Shown one piece after another: positions 10,101 to 18,626 of a stretch of 64,000 nucleotides of DNA. Position numbers and translations under genes: made by a program. The notes below the pieces were generated by a model. It was not told where the DNA came from. It did not search any database and saw only the letters and a program-made list of their open reading frames with translations. Numbering within the stretch: the stretch's first letter is position 1; each line of letters opens with the position of its first letter. Origin of the DNA: Chryseobacterium sp. ON_d1 (GTDB taxonomy: Bacteria > Bacteroidota > Bacteroidia > Flavobacteriales > Weeksellaceae); contig NZ_BJTC01000001.1 in assembly GCF_006829085.1 (NCBI RefSeq), positions 310,001 to 374,000 of the forward strand, written 5' to 3'.

Positions 10101-11916
10101 GGGACTGGTTACGAGTGAACAGCAAGGTGAGCATTCCATTCAATATAAATATGACAATCACGGGAATCTGACCTCTCTGAAAAGTAGTTTGGGTGCAGAA
10201 ATTAATTATTCCTATAATGATCTTGATCAGCTAAAAATGGTGACAGCTGCCAATCAAGGTACTGAAATGCCCTGGCAGATGAACATTGAGCTGAGCCGCA
10301 ACGGACAGATGCTTTCCCGTAAAATGGCAGGTGGTATAGAAAGTACTTTTGAATTTGACCATCTGGGAAAACCAATAAGTCAGAAAATAACAGTCAATAA
10401 AACAAATACTACATTCCATAAAGATTATGATTGGGGTGCCGGAAACCGTTTGCTACACATTCTGGACAGGATAACCGGCGGGAAAACAAGATTTGATTAT
10501 GATGCTTATGGGAGCCTTGTGGCTGCAGAATATTCTAATGGCGAAGTACAGTATAAAAACCCGGATGAAATCGGCTGCTTATATGAAAGTGCCAGACAGA
10601 GAGACCGTATATATGATAAGGGCGGAAGGCTGATGCGTGATAAAAACTGGTTTTATCATTATGATGATGAAGGGAACCTGCTCTTAAAAAGTAAACGTCC
10701 TGTCAACAATATTAAGCCGGAGCGTGCCGAAAAACAAGATGAGGCTCACCCTTATTACAAACCCATAGCTTCAGACTGGCTGAACAATCCGAAAATGTCA
10801 GAAGGAATTAATTTGCCTGATGTATATACAGATTCCTTATCGGAAATTGAGAAGGCCGAATGGGAATCCGGGGACTGGGCTTACGCTTGGTATGCGAACG
10901 GAATGCTTGCCAGAGTAAAACGTCCTGATGGAAAAGAAGTGAACTTTGAGTATGATGCGCTGGGACGGAGGATTTCAAAAATTACAGAAAATAAAGTAAC
11001 GCGGTTTGTATGGGATGCTCATCTTATTTTGCATGAATGGAGCTATGATACAGAAGGCATTCCTAAAACGCACATCAGTGATGCCGGTGAGTTAGAATCT
11101 GAAGATGAAATAACAGACAATCTTATCACATGGGTATACGAGAGAGGAGAATTTTTTCCCTGCGCAAAAATTATAAATGGAGAAAAATTCAGTATTGTTT
11201 CAGATTATATTGGCAGACCACTACAGTCCTATAATGAAAGAGGAGAGTTAATCTGGAGTGCTGAGTTTGATATTTATGGAAATATGAGAAACAGTATAGG
11301 AGATGCTTCTTTCATACCATTCCGGCAGCTCGGCCAGTACGAAGATCAGGAACTCGACGGGCTTTACTATAACAGATGGAGATACTATGATTCTTCTTCC
11401 GGATTGTATATATCAAAAGATCCCATCGGTTTATTAGGAAATAACGATACCATGTACGCCTTTGTGAGTGACACTAATACCTGGGTAGATATTTTTGGAC
11501 TGCATAATGATCCTGTTAACTTTTTACAGGAACTGGTGAGGGATGCACACAGTACACTTGGTGATGCCAAAGGATTTAGTGTTACTGCGGTAGGAACTGA
11601 TGGTAATGGTAACTACTACGTTTCTTCAAGTAAGAAATATGTGCCAAGGCAGATAAAAGAATGGGCAAAAGAAATGGGAGTCACTGTGATACAAAGTAAA
11701 GCAGACAATGTTCACGCTGAAGAAGCTTTAATTAATGCTAAAAAAGGAATTAAGGAAATTGAACCCAGCACGAAAATTTGTATTGATTGTGAGCATCACA
11801 TGAACAATAATAATGTTAAATTTGAAGAAGGTACAACAGGTAAATTTAGTAAAAACAGACAGGAAGGAGGAAAGTACCATATTCCTGAAGGAAAATATCA
11901 ACCAAAATATAAATAA
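7123..11916 (+). CDS. PAAR-like/Rhs polymorphic toxin with C-terminal deaminase-like domain
   Basis: A 1,597-residue T6SS effector. Residues 1-100 are a charged, Gly-rich N-terminus. Residues about 105-320 are hydrophobic and Pro/Gly-rich, resembling a PAAR-like tip with membrane segments. A DUF6531-like start of the Rhs shell follows near 370 ('LEPVNFATGAMVFEW'), then many YD repeats ('YDEMGNIKIFHTLDG'). The Rhs core ends at 'YYDSSSGLYISKDPIGLLG...WVDIFGL'. The last ~100 residues differ in character and carry H1531-A-E1533 and C1553-x2-C1556, the zinc and catalytic signature of the cytidine-deaminase fold. The usual Pro before the first Cys is Ile. This domain probably deaminates a nucleic-acid base in the target cell; the substrate is unknown. 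Confidence 0.9.
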   Translation: MADLDKKTVKTIKVEKPDMNPDRSLKVNADVTSVSWDKTTQGWKNGMKNNFDSLNPLSMAKSIAGGDSAQPEKSGSGGGGDSAVTAEKAAPESKVKLIKVNTPAMSSSAIQHTSKHFDIVLAIDIHWTLIPPPPSFMLIPLPLPHPFIGIVFDIMDYITITIPIPQFARNLMPSLPESIPMGGSIYVHGRHKATTTTSVMGVLIPFRHITSLIPVYIIPFPQEAPHEGEVYYGSQTVLAQGSKMSGNQPQQVLTCMGFPFGMTMLPAMPNKPKKNPLAYFAFYNNFSSMYIQINTGGPVLVGGAFVPHVYTPGEMLMRLAGMFLMRSLTKKIGKLGANGLRKLNNSVLKKAPLNKFKFANALSRKLCHFGLEPVNFATGAMVFEWDDFVIQGSTPLAWRNIWHSDRPYDFGPLGNGVFNNHDLFIIPDEENKCAGWMHPDENIAMLIPVPEIGEGMTYFRDQKIWQYRPSSSIWVVRKGTDIYTYRRFHHPTEGTVYKVARIEYGDGTIREYEYEDRNIILKNIKDVKSDCSIETVIHPEYKKITEVYYCYKKQKDLQVRYDYDERGNLTHVWDIHKKAIVFEYDGENHVVRRTNRNGMGYQWKYDKKGRVIYTKGLDGYMEGSLSYDEEEGFTEVIYPKQNNKTERYYYDDNFLVYRKIDGEGGEYWYDYTAHNELKMTGTPEGKVQGFTYDEMGNIKIFHTLDGEEYHYQYNEFGQVIARLSPSGVSETWSYDEDGKLISYTDPAEDRIYYEYADGERLPEKCIRENITAYYGYNNRGQLLQLTNTAGIEQYWKYDEYGRLLAFSPEPLNRILWNRDAMGRVVEVIEQGQLPLKLRYDAYDLPVYATDGRAEWLMSYTPMGSLKRQVRRNAITGKKEETLAFGYDAYENLMSITNQKGESYSFERNNNSEIIGETGFDGQKKFFVRDKDGLVTQTRTPQGKNIFYEYDLAGRLTQTHYPDGSWEAYQYNTSGLLIQADNENSTVAFQRNKLGLVTSEQQGEHSIQYKYDNHGNLTSLKSSLGAEINYSYNDLDQLKMVTAANQGTEMPWQMNIELSRNGQMLSRKMAGGIESTFEFDHLGKPISQKITVNKTNTTFHKDYDWGAGNRLLHILDRITGGKTRFDYDAYGSLVAAEYSNGEVQYKNPDEIGCLYESARQRDRIYDKGGRLMRDKNWFYHYDDEGNLLLKSKRPVNNIKPERAEKQDEAHPYYKPIASDWLNNPKMSEGINLPDVYTDSLSEIEKAEWESGDWAYAWYANGMLARVKRPDGKEVNFEYDALGRRISKITENKVTRFVWDAHLILHEWSYDTEGIPKTHISDAGELESEDEITDNLITWVYERGEFFPCAKIINGEKFSIVSDYIGRPLQSYNERGELIWSAEFDIYGNMRNSIGDASFIPFRQLGQYEDQELDGLYYNRWRYYDSSSGLYISKDPIGLLGNNDTMYAFVSDTNTWVDIFGLHNDPVNFLQELVRDAHSTLGDAKGFSVTAVGTDGNGNYYVSSSKKYVPRQIKEWAKEMGVTVIQSKADNVHAEEALINAKKGIKEIEPSTKICIDCEHHMNNNNVKFEEGTTGKFSKNRQEGGKYHIPEGKYQPKYK

Positions 11917-11922
11917 ACAGAC

Positions 11923-12513
11923 ATGAGCGAAAAGTCAGTTAAGGAAAAATCATTAAACCTAAGTAAAGAAAATAAAATCAAATTTAATCTGTCATCACTT
12001 ATAAGAATTAAAGATCTTTATCAGCTTTTTGAAGAAGAAATTCAGGATGATGACTATGATTATGCCCAACGTTTTAAGAATGGAAGCACACAGCTTACTG
12101 AGTTTTCAGATTATGTTTTAAATAATGTTTTTAGTCGTAGCGAACTGAATTCCTCAGATATTGAGAGGTTTAATACCCTTGATAGTTTAGCTCCTGAAGA
12201 CGATGAATATAGTAGCTATCAGGCCGCAATTGCTGTAAATATTGTCCTGATAGCAACCAATATTATAAAAATTGTAAAAGGAGAGGAGGCGAAGATAAAA
12301 TCAACAATAGATTATACTTTGGATGTAATCAATAACCTGAAATCTGAAGAATTTTTTACTAACAATCCTGATGGAGATGATGAAGAAAGTGAAGAATATC
12401 TTGAACAGTTTTATGATAAAGAAATCTCAGCAGAAGATAGGTTGTTAGATACAATTGACAATATTTCACAAAATGATTTTATAGCATTTAATGAAGAAAA
12501 TATAATCAATTAA
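11923..12513 (+). CDS. Candidate immunity protein for the Rhs deaminase toxin
   Basis: This 196-residue, acidic, helix-rich cytoplasmic protein starts 6 bp after the rhs stop codon, the classic immunity position. It has no signal peptide. The stretch 'LAPEDDEYSSYQAAIAV' followed by long helices ending in 'STIDYTLDVINNL' resembles the DUF416/YjaG family, but this is a weak match made by eye. The strong negative charge ('NPDGDDEESEEYLEQF') would suit binding to a basic nucleic-acid-acting toxin. Immunity is inferred from position and composition. Confidence 0.6.
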   Translation: MSEKSVKEKSLNLSKENKIKFNLSSLIRIKDLYQLFEEEIQDDDYDYAQRFKNGSTQLTEFSDYVLNNVFSRSELNSSDIERFNTLDSLAPEDDEYSSYQAAIAVNIVLIATNIIKIVKGEEAKIKSTIDYTLDVINNLKSEEFFTNNPDGDDEESEEYLEQFYDKEISAEDRLLDTIDNISQNDFIAFNEENIIN

Positions 12514-12689
12514 TAAAAAAGAAATATTTGTTAATCGACTAGTTTCAAAGATAAAACTGCTGGATTAAAAAACTCAGCAACATATTGATCAATAAGCACT
12601 ATCTTCTATTTATGATCATCTGACAGACAATATAACTGCCTGTCATGCTTAAAATGGCAGGCAAAATCTAATCCAAATCCAATCCATAT

Positions 12690-13184
12690 ATGAAGAAAAT
12701 ATTCTCTGAACTTAAAGGTTTCGTTATATTTAGCCCACAACTTTTAGCAAACTATCTGCAGGATCATCATCTTTCAGGTAACAACATTTTAAAATATTTT
12801 GTAGAAAATGAACATGGAGATGAAATCACCAAATCCGGAATTGCTATTCCTATCATAGGAGTGGAAGAGGATTATTATGCATTCCAGATTTCGGTAAATG
12901 ATGAAAAGATTTTGAATGATGATGAGGTAGAGGTAGAGTCGAAAGGATGGATATTTCAGACTGCCAATAATGAAGTAAAAATTGTTGGCATTGGTTATTT
13001 AAAAGATATTGCTGCTATTAATGAAGGTAATAGCATAACCCTTCCTCTGGAAAACGGATGGCATTCTTTGAAAATACGGGGTGGAAATAAAAATGGTGAA
13101 AGAGTATTTGAGCTGAATATGCAGAAACAGGGCATACATCCGGCTTTTAGCGGTGATGTAACTACAGAATATTACTATGATTAA
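12690..13184 (+). CDS. Hypothetical protein, possible second immunity gene
   Basis: The product is 164 residues, acidic, without a signal peptide, and mostly beta-strand in pattern ('GIAIPIIGVEEDYYAFQISV', 'GNSITLPLENGWHSLKIRGG'). I do not recognise the family. It lies 177 bp downstream of the first immunity candidate, before the Ser tRNA, where Rhs loci commonly accumulate orphan immunity genes. The preceding gap contains two small overlapping inverted repeats around TGACAG...CTGTCA and GCCTG...CAGGC (12619-12662). Confidence 0.55.
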   Translation: MKKIFSELKGFVIFSPQLLANYLQDHHLSGNNILKYFVENEHGDEITKSGIAIPIIGVEEDYYAFQISVNDEKILNDDEVEVESKGWIFQTANNEVKIVGIGYLKDIAAINEGNSITLPLENGWHSLKIRGGNKNGERVFELNMQKQGIHPAFSGDVTTEYYYD

Positions 13185-13245
13185 AGATATTTTAGAAGAT
13201 GGTAGTGTTTATGATGAGGCTAAATGTCTGATGCAGAGTAATTAA
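13177..13245 (+). CDS. 22-codon ORF overlapping the preceding gene, possibly a remnant
   Basis: ATG at 13177 overlaps the stop of the 164-residue gene (ATGATTAA) and encodes MIKDILEDGSVYDEAKCLMQ plus two residues before TAA. The overlap would allow coupled translation. It may be a short real peptide, or the 5' end of a third immunity or effector-related gene that was deleted up to the tRNA. The evidence is thin. Confidence 0.25.
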   Translation: MIKDILEDGSVYDEAKCLMQSN

Positions 13246-13320
13246 CAGCTGTTTTTTTTCTGTTCAAAAAAGCGCGATTCTCTTTAATGCTGTAGAAATA
13301 CAAATTTTCTTGAAAAATAT

Positions 13321-13351
13321 TTTGTCAGTAATAAAAAACTTTCTATATTTG
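13321..13351 (+). promoter_or_regulatory. Flavobacterial promoter of tRNA-Ser
   Basis: TTTG at 13321-13324 and TATATTTG at 13344-13351 are separated by 19 bp. This matches the Bacteroidota -33/-7 consensus and ends 34 bp before the mature tRNA. Confidence 0.75.
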
Positions 13352-13385
13352 CACCACTGAAAACAACGGTATAGCCGGAGTTTAA

Positions 13386-13470
13386 GGAGAGTTGGCAGAG
13401 TGGTCGATTGCGGCAGTCTTGAAAACTGTTGACTGTAACAGGTCCGGGGGTTCGAATCCCTCACTCTCCG
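13386..13470 (+). tRNA. tRNA-Ser (anticodon UGA)
   Basis: An 85-nt cloverleaf. The acceptor stem pairs GGAGAGT with ACTCTCC, followed by discriminator G. The anticodon stem CAGT/ACTG encloses the loop CTTGAAA (anticodon TGA). There is a long class II variable arm, and a T arm with GTTCGAATC. CCA is not encoded. It reads UCA and, by wobble, other UCN serine codons. Confidence 0.97.
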
Positions 13471-13474
13471 CAGC

Positions 13475-13506
13475 AAGGTACAAATCAAAGATTTGTACCT
13501 TTTTTA
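13475..13506 (+). terminator. Terminator of tRNA-Ser
   Basis: AAGGTACAAATC and GATTTGTACCTT form a 12-bp perfect stem with a 3-nt loop, then a T run. It lies directly after the tRNA. Confidence 0.9.
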
Positions 13507-13677
13507 TTTTCGACCTTCAAATAGGGTAGAGATTGGGGATCAGATGCAAAAGTTAGAGGCCAAGCAGAAAGTTTGGTTAATCTGAACAACAAAAGCTAAA
13601 ATTCACCAGGAAATCTGAACAAAAGAAAAAATAAGCGAATTGAAAAAAGACAAAGGGAATAAATAAGATATTAACGA

Positions 13678-14376
13678 TCAAATGATTTTATTTCTAAGTT
13701 CTTTATATTTTGATCGTCCTATCGGGAGTATTTCACCGGTTTTAAGCTGAAGTCCATACCGGGTACCTGGATTGATGAGTATTTTTTCAGCCTGCTGGAG
13801 ATTGACGAGATAGGATTTATGAATTCGTTCGAAATCACCTGGAAGAAGTTGCTGCAACAGCTCTAATGATTTATCATGCAGTTCCTGTTGTCCGTTGTTC
13901 AGATGAAGCTCAGTATAAATTCCGGCTCCTTTAATATAAATGATATTGGTAATATTGATGAGGCGGATTTGCCCTGCTCTCTTTACTGCCAGATATTTAA
14001 TGCTGTCATCAGATTTTAAAGAAGGATTGATAAAGCGATTCAAAGCCCTGAAAAGCCTTTCCTCATCAAAGGGTTTAGGAACGAAATCAAGCACGCCATA
14101 GGCAAAAGCGGTAATTGCTTTATCAGTATTGGCTGAAACAATAATTGTATGAAAAGAAGCCGCTACCATTTGTTCTAATACCTCAAAACCATTGTCACCA
14201 TTGAGATTCAGGTCTAGGAAGAGCAGGTCCGGAATTTCCTTTGCTATATGCTCAAGCCCTTTTTGTAGGGAATCGCAAATGGTAATTTGAGCAGGTGTAC
14301 TTCCGAAGAAATTAGCTGTCATACGCTGTATACGGTGAGCAATTCTGGATTCGTCTTCTATAATGAGTATATTCAT
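13678..14376 (-). CDS. LytTR-family response regulator
   Basis: A 232-residue regulator. The N-terminal receiver domain has an acidic pocket ('IIEDES') and phospho-acceptor D55 in 'PDLLFLDLNLNG'. The C-terminal LytTR DNA-binding domain (about 130-232) includes 'FERIHKSYLVNLQQAEKI' and 'LKTGEILPIGRSKYKEL'. Its start overlaps the stop of the kinase gene by 4 bp, so the two form an operon with the kinase first. The divergent TonB receptor gene nearby is a plausible target. Confidence 0.92.
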   Translation of the reverse strand: MNILIIEDESRIAHRIQRMTANFFGSTPAQITICDSLQKGLEHIAKEIPDLLFLDLNLNGDNGFEVLEQMVAASFHTIIVSANTDKAITAFAYGVLDFVPKPFDEERLFRALNRFINPSLKSDDSIKYLAVKRAGQIRLINITNIIYIKGAGIYTELHLNNGQQELHDKSLELLQQLLPGDFERIHKSYLVNLQQAEKILINPGTRYGLQLKTGEILPIGRSKYKELRNKII

Positions 14377-16055
14377 GGCCTAATAATTTTGATGGTGGAT
14401 ATCCAGCCACTTTCCGTTTTACCCGAATCGAATGTCCAGTTCGTTCCATAACTTTCAGTTAAACGTGCCCGGATGTATTTAAACCCATTACCGCCCACAC
14501 GTTCTGTTACGATTTGACGGTTTTGGGCAATGGTTTCAAATAGATATCCATAACTCTCTTTCGATACAAAATAACGAAGCACGAATTTAACGGTGTTTCC
14601 TGGCAGTGGTTCGCTATGGGTAATACCGTTTTCAAGCAGTGTATGAATAATCGCTGGTGGAATCAATTGTGTTTCGTCTATTCCAACCTGTTCCCATACA
14701 TAATTGATTTCTTTGCGGAAGCCCATTACGGACAGGTGCTGACGGCAAAGTGCTAATTCCTTGGTTATCGGGATCAGGGTCTGCTCAGAAATTTCGTTCA
14801 TGATATCAAACTCTGAAGCAAGTGCCTGTATAAAGCGTGATCCTTCTTTGGGAGATTCTTCTACCCAATCCATCATGGATGTCAAGGTATTCCTCAAAAA
14901 ATGCGGCTGTATATTTTTTTTTAATAATTCCAACTGCAGTTTTGAAGAAAGCAGAATGGCATTCCGATGTTCTGCTTCTATCACATTTGTCCTGATCGAA
15001 TGCAGGTAAAGCATGCACAATACAATGATCGTAAAGCTAATGAACAGGCTGTAATCATAAAACATAAATTTATTCATCAGAGCGCTTATCAAAAGACCCA
15101 TCAATACAATGAAACCGCCCTTTTCTTTTTGAAAAATGCCATTAAGCACTATAATAAGAGAAGCGATGAGCATGGCCAGGCTGTAGAACCGGGCAGTAAG
15201 ATCGTAATGTCCGTAATTATAAACATAAAGTAATAAAAGAGTGACGAGAAGGGCTGTCATTAACCATCTTCTCCATTTAAAATTAAATTGGATGATAAAA
15301 TATAAAGGAACCAATACGGCATTGGTAAAGGTTAGCCAACCAATAATTTCTAATCGGATAAAAAAATCAGAGTAAGGAATGACCACATGAAATTTCAGGT
15401 ATTCCATTATAAGTAAAGCAAAAAATAGCAGGCATATAGTACCAAATATCAGAATGTCCCAGGGCCTGCGTTTGCTGTTCAGATAGAGAAAAAAATAATA
15501 CACAGCTGCAATAAGAAAGGCTCCGGCCATCAGGTTCATATAAGACATTGTGACCAATGGTTGAGTCAGTAATATTTTATAAGGATCTATTTTAAATCCA
15601 ATGCTGCGTTGAACATGCGGAAGTAATGACTGTGAGCTCCGAAGGGCAACGGTATGAAAGCCGGGCGTGATCAGGTTGTCGGGAATTCTGTAGTAACTGC
15701 TCTCAGTGCCTGGTACTTCCGGCTTGCCATTTTGAGGTATTCTGCCATTATTCCCAATAAGTACCCCGTCCCAGTACACCTCAAAGGCACCAAAGGATTC
15801 GATCTGAAGCCCCAGTGGTAATGCCTCATTTTCAACCTGGCGAAGATCCAGATGTGTTCGTGACCAGAATATATTATGGGCAGTATTACCTCTATCTTTT
15901 GACCAATCCTTATCATCATAATTTTTGGCTGCCCATGCCGAATTATCGCCTGTTTTATAAACAGGGACGGGCTCCTCATTACGAATGGCGGGAGGGTTGA
16001 GTATACTGAGCCATATTAACAAAAACATAAAATTATGCATCATGTAAATATACAA
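14373..16055 (-). CDS. LytS-like sensor histidine kinase with 7TM region
   Basis: About 560 residues; ATG at 16043 is an equally good start. The extracytoplasmic N-terminal region (about 20-160) contains 'SFGAFEVYWDGVLIGNNGRI', similar to 7TMR-DISM sensory ectodomains. It is followed by seven or eight hydrophobic segments (about 165-365) and a His_kinase module with 'NIQPHFLRNTLTSMM' (the usual NPHFLFN is altered to QPHFLRN) and a degenerate HATPase part ('IHTLLENGITHS'). It would phosphorylate the LytTR regulator in the same operon in response to an unknown external ligand. Confidence 0.88.
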   Translation of the reverse strand: MYIYMMHNFMFLLIWLSILNPPAIRNEEPVPVYKTGDNSAWAAKNYDDKDWSKDRGNTAHNIFWSRTHLDLRQVENEALPLGLQIESFGAFEVYWDGVLIGNNGRIPQNGKPEVPGTESSYYRIPDNLITPGFHTVALRSSQSLLPHVQRSIGFKIDPYKILLTQPLVTMSYMNLMAGAFLIAAVYYFFLYLNSKRRPWDILIFGTICLLFFALLIMEYLKFHVVIPYSDFFIRLEIIGWLTFTNAVLVPLYFIIQFNFKWRRWLMTALLVTLLLLYVYNYGHYDLTARFYSLAMLIASLIIVLNGIFQKEKGGFIVLMGLLISALMNKFMFYDYSLFISFTIIVLCMLYLHSIRTNVIEAEHRNAILLSSKLQLELLKKNIQPHFLRNTLTSMMDWVEESPKEGSRFIQALASEFDIMNEISEQTLIPITKELALCRQHLSVMGFRKEINYVWEQVGIDETQLIPPAIIHTLLENGITHSEPLPGNTVKFVLRYFVSKESYGYLFETIAQNRQIVTERVGGNGFKYIRARLTESYGTNWTFDSGKTESGWISTIKIIRP

Positions 16056-16149
16056 GGTATTTGCATAAGATAATAGCAGTTTGAAAGTTTATAGAGCCGT
16101 TCACATGGTTTTGTTTACGATGGGAATAAGAGCGTTTTAATTTTACATC

Positions 16150-18525
16150 ATGAAACAGATAATAACCTTTTTGCTGACCATGATCATTGCTCAATATTCC
16201 TTTGCCCAGGAAGGTCAGATAACCGGCATCATTCATGAAAATCCAGGTATACCATTACCTTATGTAACGGTAACATTAAAAAATAATGAAGAGAAATCAG
16301 TTATAGTGAGTATTTCAGATAACAATGGAATATTCAGATTGGAAAATATCCCTGCTGGAAATTATAATATCATATATAGCCTTATAGGATTTCGAACCTT
16401 AAGTAAGCCGATACACATTGTGTCAGGGGCTATGGCTAATGTTGGAACCATAATTTTAGAACCTGATGCAAAAATTCTTCAGGAGATCGCATTGACAAGT
16501 AAAAAAGGGCCCATCAGCTTAAAACTTGATAAGAAAATTTTCGAAGTAGGCAAAGATGTCCTCTCACAATCGGGAGCGGTAACAGATTTGCTGAATATCG
16601 TTCCGTCGGTAAGTGTCAGCCCTGGCGGTGGGATTAGTTTACGGGGAAATAGTAATGTGCTGGTATTGATAGACGGACGACGAACAGGATTAACTCAAGG
16701 GAATGCTTTGGAGCAATTGCCGGCGGATCAGGTAGAACGTGTTGAAATAATTACTAATCCTTCTTCCAGATTTGATGCAGCCGGTTCGGCAGGGATTATT
16801 AATATTATTCTGAAGAAAAATAAAAAAGCAGGTTTCAGCGGACAGTTGCGTTTGGTTGGTGGTATTCCCAATGAAACCCGCATGAGTCCCAGCCTTAATT
16901 ATAAATCTAATAAACTTAATGTGTTTGCCACTTATGGACTGAGGCTGTCTGATTATGTCGGCTTGTACACAATGCAGCAATTGACCGGAATTTCAGGAAC
17001 GCCGGTCTCTCTTAATCAGCGTCAGGATGAGAACAGGCATGATGATGCCAAATTACTCTATTTTGGAGCAGATTTTCAGATTAATGATCATAACTCTATA
17101 ACAGCAGCCTTTCTTAGGAATTCAACACGTGACCATGACAAAACTCAGCTAAACTATCTTTATTCAAACAGGAACGGAACCCTCGACAGCAGCCTGAGCA
17201 GAAGGGGAGAGTCATGGGAGAGACGGAGTTATAATCAGCTGGAATTTAATTATACCAGAAGTTTTGATAAGGCTGGGAAGAAACTGACGGTGGATATGCA
17301 ATACGATTTTTGGGACAGTGATAAAGAGTGGAATTTAACAACCAGTAAGGACTTTCCCTCCCATCAGATCTTTCCGGTGATCAGAACAGGGTCCATTGGA
17401 AGCAGTAAGGATCTGATGATTAAAACAGATATGATACAACCTTTAGATAGTACCTTTACCCTTGAGTATGGCGTGAAATTGGAGGATCGCAGGGTCAACA
17501 GTGACTTTATTGCCGAGCAGCAAAACCTGTCAGGCTGGGAGGTTATTGATCAGATTGATAACCATCTTTTATATAAAGAATTGATTGGAAGTGCCTATTT
17601 GCAATTTTCCGGAAAGAGGAAAGATTTCAGCTATCAGGCAGGGCTGCGAGGTGAGCTTACCCGTATCGGTATTGAAGATCGGGTGGGTACTTATGCCAAT
17701 AGTAAGAATTACAGCCGGTTATTTCCAACGTTAAACGTGAGTTACCGCTTTAATGAGGCAACAACCTTACAGGCAAGTTATAGTAAACGAATCAACAGGC
17801 CATCACTGAATATGATCTATCCCTTCAACGAGCTCACTGATCTGAGCACCCGTTATATGGGTAATCCTGATCTTAATCCTTCCTATGCCCATGTAATTGA
17901 ACTTGTTTTTTTGAAGAACTGGAAAACGCTTACTTTTAATCCTTCTCTTTATTATCAGCGTAACAATGGTGTGATTGAGGATTATACCTACAGAAATGCT
18001 GATGGACTGTTTATTACCCTGCCGGTCAATATCAATAAAGAAACAAGGAGCGGCATGGAACTGTCAGTATTATATAATCCTGTTAAATGGGCACAAATAA
18101 ATTCAGAACTTAATGTATTTCATTATGCTAAAGAAGGTGTCTACCAAAATCAGATTTTCGATTATTCCGGGAATACCTTCACAGCCCGTTTAAGTACTCA
18201 GCTGAAATTGAAGAATAAACTGTCTTTTCAGATCCTGTATAATTTCAGAGGCGCTAATGCTACTGCTCAGACACGTACAAATGCTGTTCACAGTATTGAT
18301 TTTGGATGCAGTAAAACATTCTTAAAAGATAAAGCAACGGTCACATTCGATGTGAGTAACCTTTTTGAACTACGAAAGCTGAGCAGTAGAACCATGGGGA
18401 CAGATTATGTGATCAATCAGACCAATATTCCCAATGCAGCCCGTTATCGGTTGACACTTGTTTATCGTCTTAATCTCAAAGATAACCAGAGTATAAGACA
18501 AGCTAAAAGTGGTAACCGTAATTAA
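16150..18525 (+). CDS. TonB-dependent outer-membrane receptor
   Basis: A 791-residue protein with a signal peptide (ends 'YSFAQE'). A carboxypeptidase-regulatory-like beta domain follows (about 22-105, 'GIPLPYVTVTLKNNEEKS'), then a plug ('VTDLLNIVPSVSVSPGGGISLRGNSNVLVLIDGRR') and a C-terminal outer-membrane barrel of the OMP_b-brl_3 type. Such receptors import siderophores, peptides or glycans; no substrate can be read from the sequence. It is divergent from the kinase/regulator operon (95 bp apart) and convergent with two GG-leader peptides, so control by that system is plausible but inferred. Confidence 0.9.
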   Translation: MKQIITFLLTMIIAQYSFAQEGQITGIIHENPGIPLPYVTVTLKNNEEKSVIVSISDNNGIFRLENIPAGNYNIIYSLIGFRTLSKPIHIVSGAMANVGTIILEPDAKILQEIALTSKKGPISLKLDKKIFEVGKDVLSQSGAVTDLLNIVPSVSVSPGGGISLRGNSNVLVLIDGRRTGLTQGNALEQLPADQVERVEIITNPSSRFDAAGSAGIINIILKKNKKAGFSGQLRLVGGIPNETRMSPSLNYKSNKLNVFATYGLRLSDYVGLYTMQQLTGISGTPVSLNQRQDENRHDDAKLLYFGADFQINDHNSITAAFLRNSTRDHDKTQLNYLYSNRNGTLDSSLSRRGESWERRSYNQLEFNYTRSFDKAGKKLTVDMQYDFWDSDKEWNLTTSKDFPSHQIFPVIRTGSIGSSKDLMIKTDMIQPLDSTFTLEYGVKLEDRRVNSDFIAEQQNLSGWEVIDQIDNHLLYKELIGSAYLQFSGKRKDFSYQAGLRGELTRIGIEDRVGTYANSKNYSRLFPTLNVSYRFNEATTLQASYSKRINRPSLNMIYPFNELTDLSTRYMGNPDLNPSYAHVIELVFLKNWKTLTFNPSLYYQRNNGVIEDYTYRNADGLFITLPVNINKETRSGMELSVLYNPVKWAQINSELNVFHYAKEGVYQNQIFDYSGNTFTARLSTQLKLKNKLSFQILYNFRGANATAQTRTNAVHSIDFGCSKTFLKDKATVTFDVSNLFELRKLSSRTMGTDYVINQTNIPNAARYRLTLVYRLNLKDNQSIRQAKSGNRN

Positions 18526-18574
18526 GGGTCATCTGTAAAAGTAGAATTTCAGCTAAGATAACCCGAATAAAATA

Positions 18575-18612
18575 CCCTGCAATTCCGACGAATTGCAGGG
18601 CTTATTTTTTAG
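18575..18612. terminator. Bidirectional terminator between TonB receptor and peptide genes
   Basis: CCCTGCAATT and AATTGCAGGG form a 10-bp perfect stem with a 6-nt loop, with T-rich sequence on the plus side. It separates convergent genes. Confidence 0.85.
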
Positions 18613-18626
18613 AGAATAAGTCTTTC

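Noticed and set aside
3677..11916. Contractile injection system (eCIS) rather than T6SS
   Set aside because: VgrG with an Rhs effector is present, but no sheath, tube, baseplate or AAA+ gene of an eCIS is in the window, so a T6SS-dependent orphan island is the simpler reading.
13264..13488. A 74-codon minus-strand frame spanning the tRNA region
   Set aside because: Its sequence (RVRDSNPRTCYSQQFSRLP) is the usual artefact of reading antisense through a tRNA; the Ser tRNA explains it.
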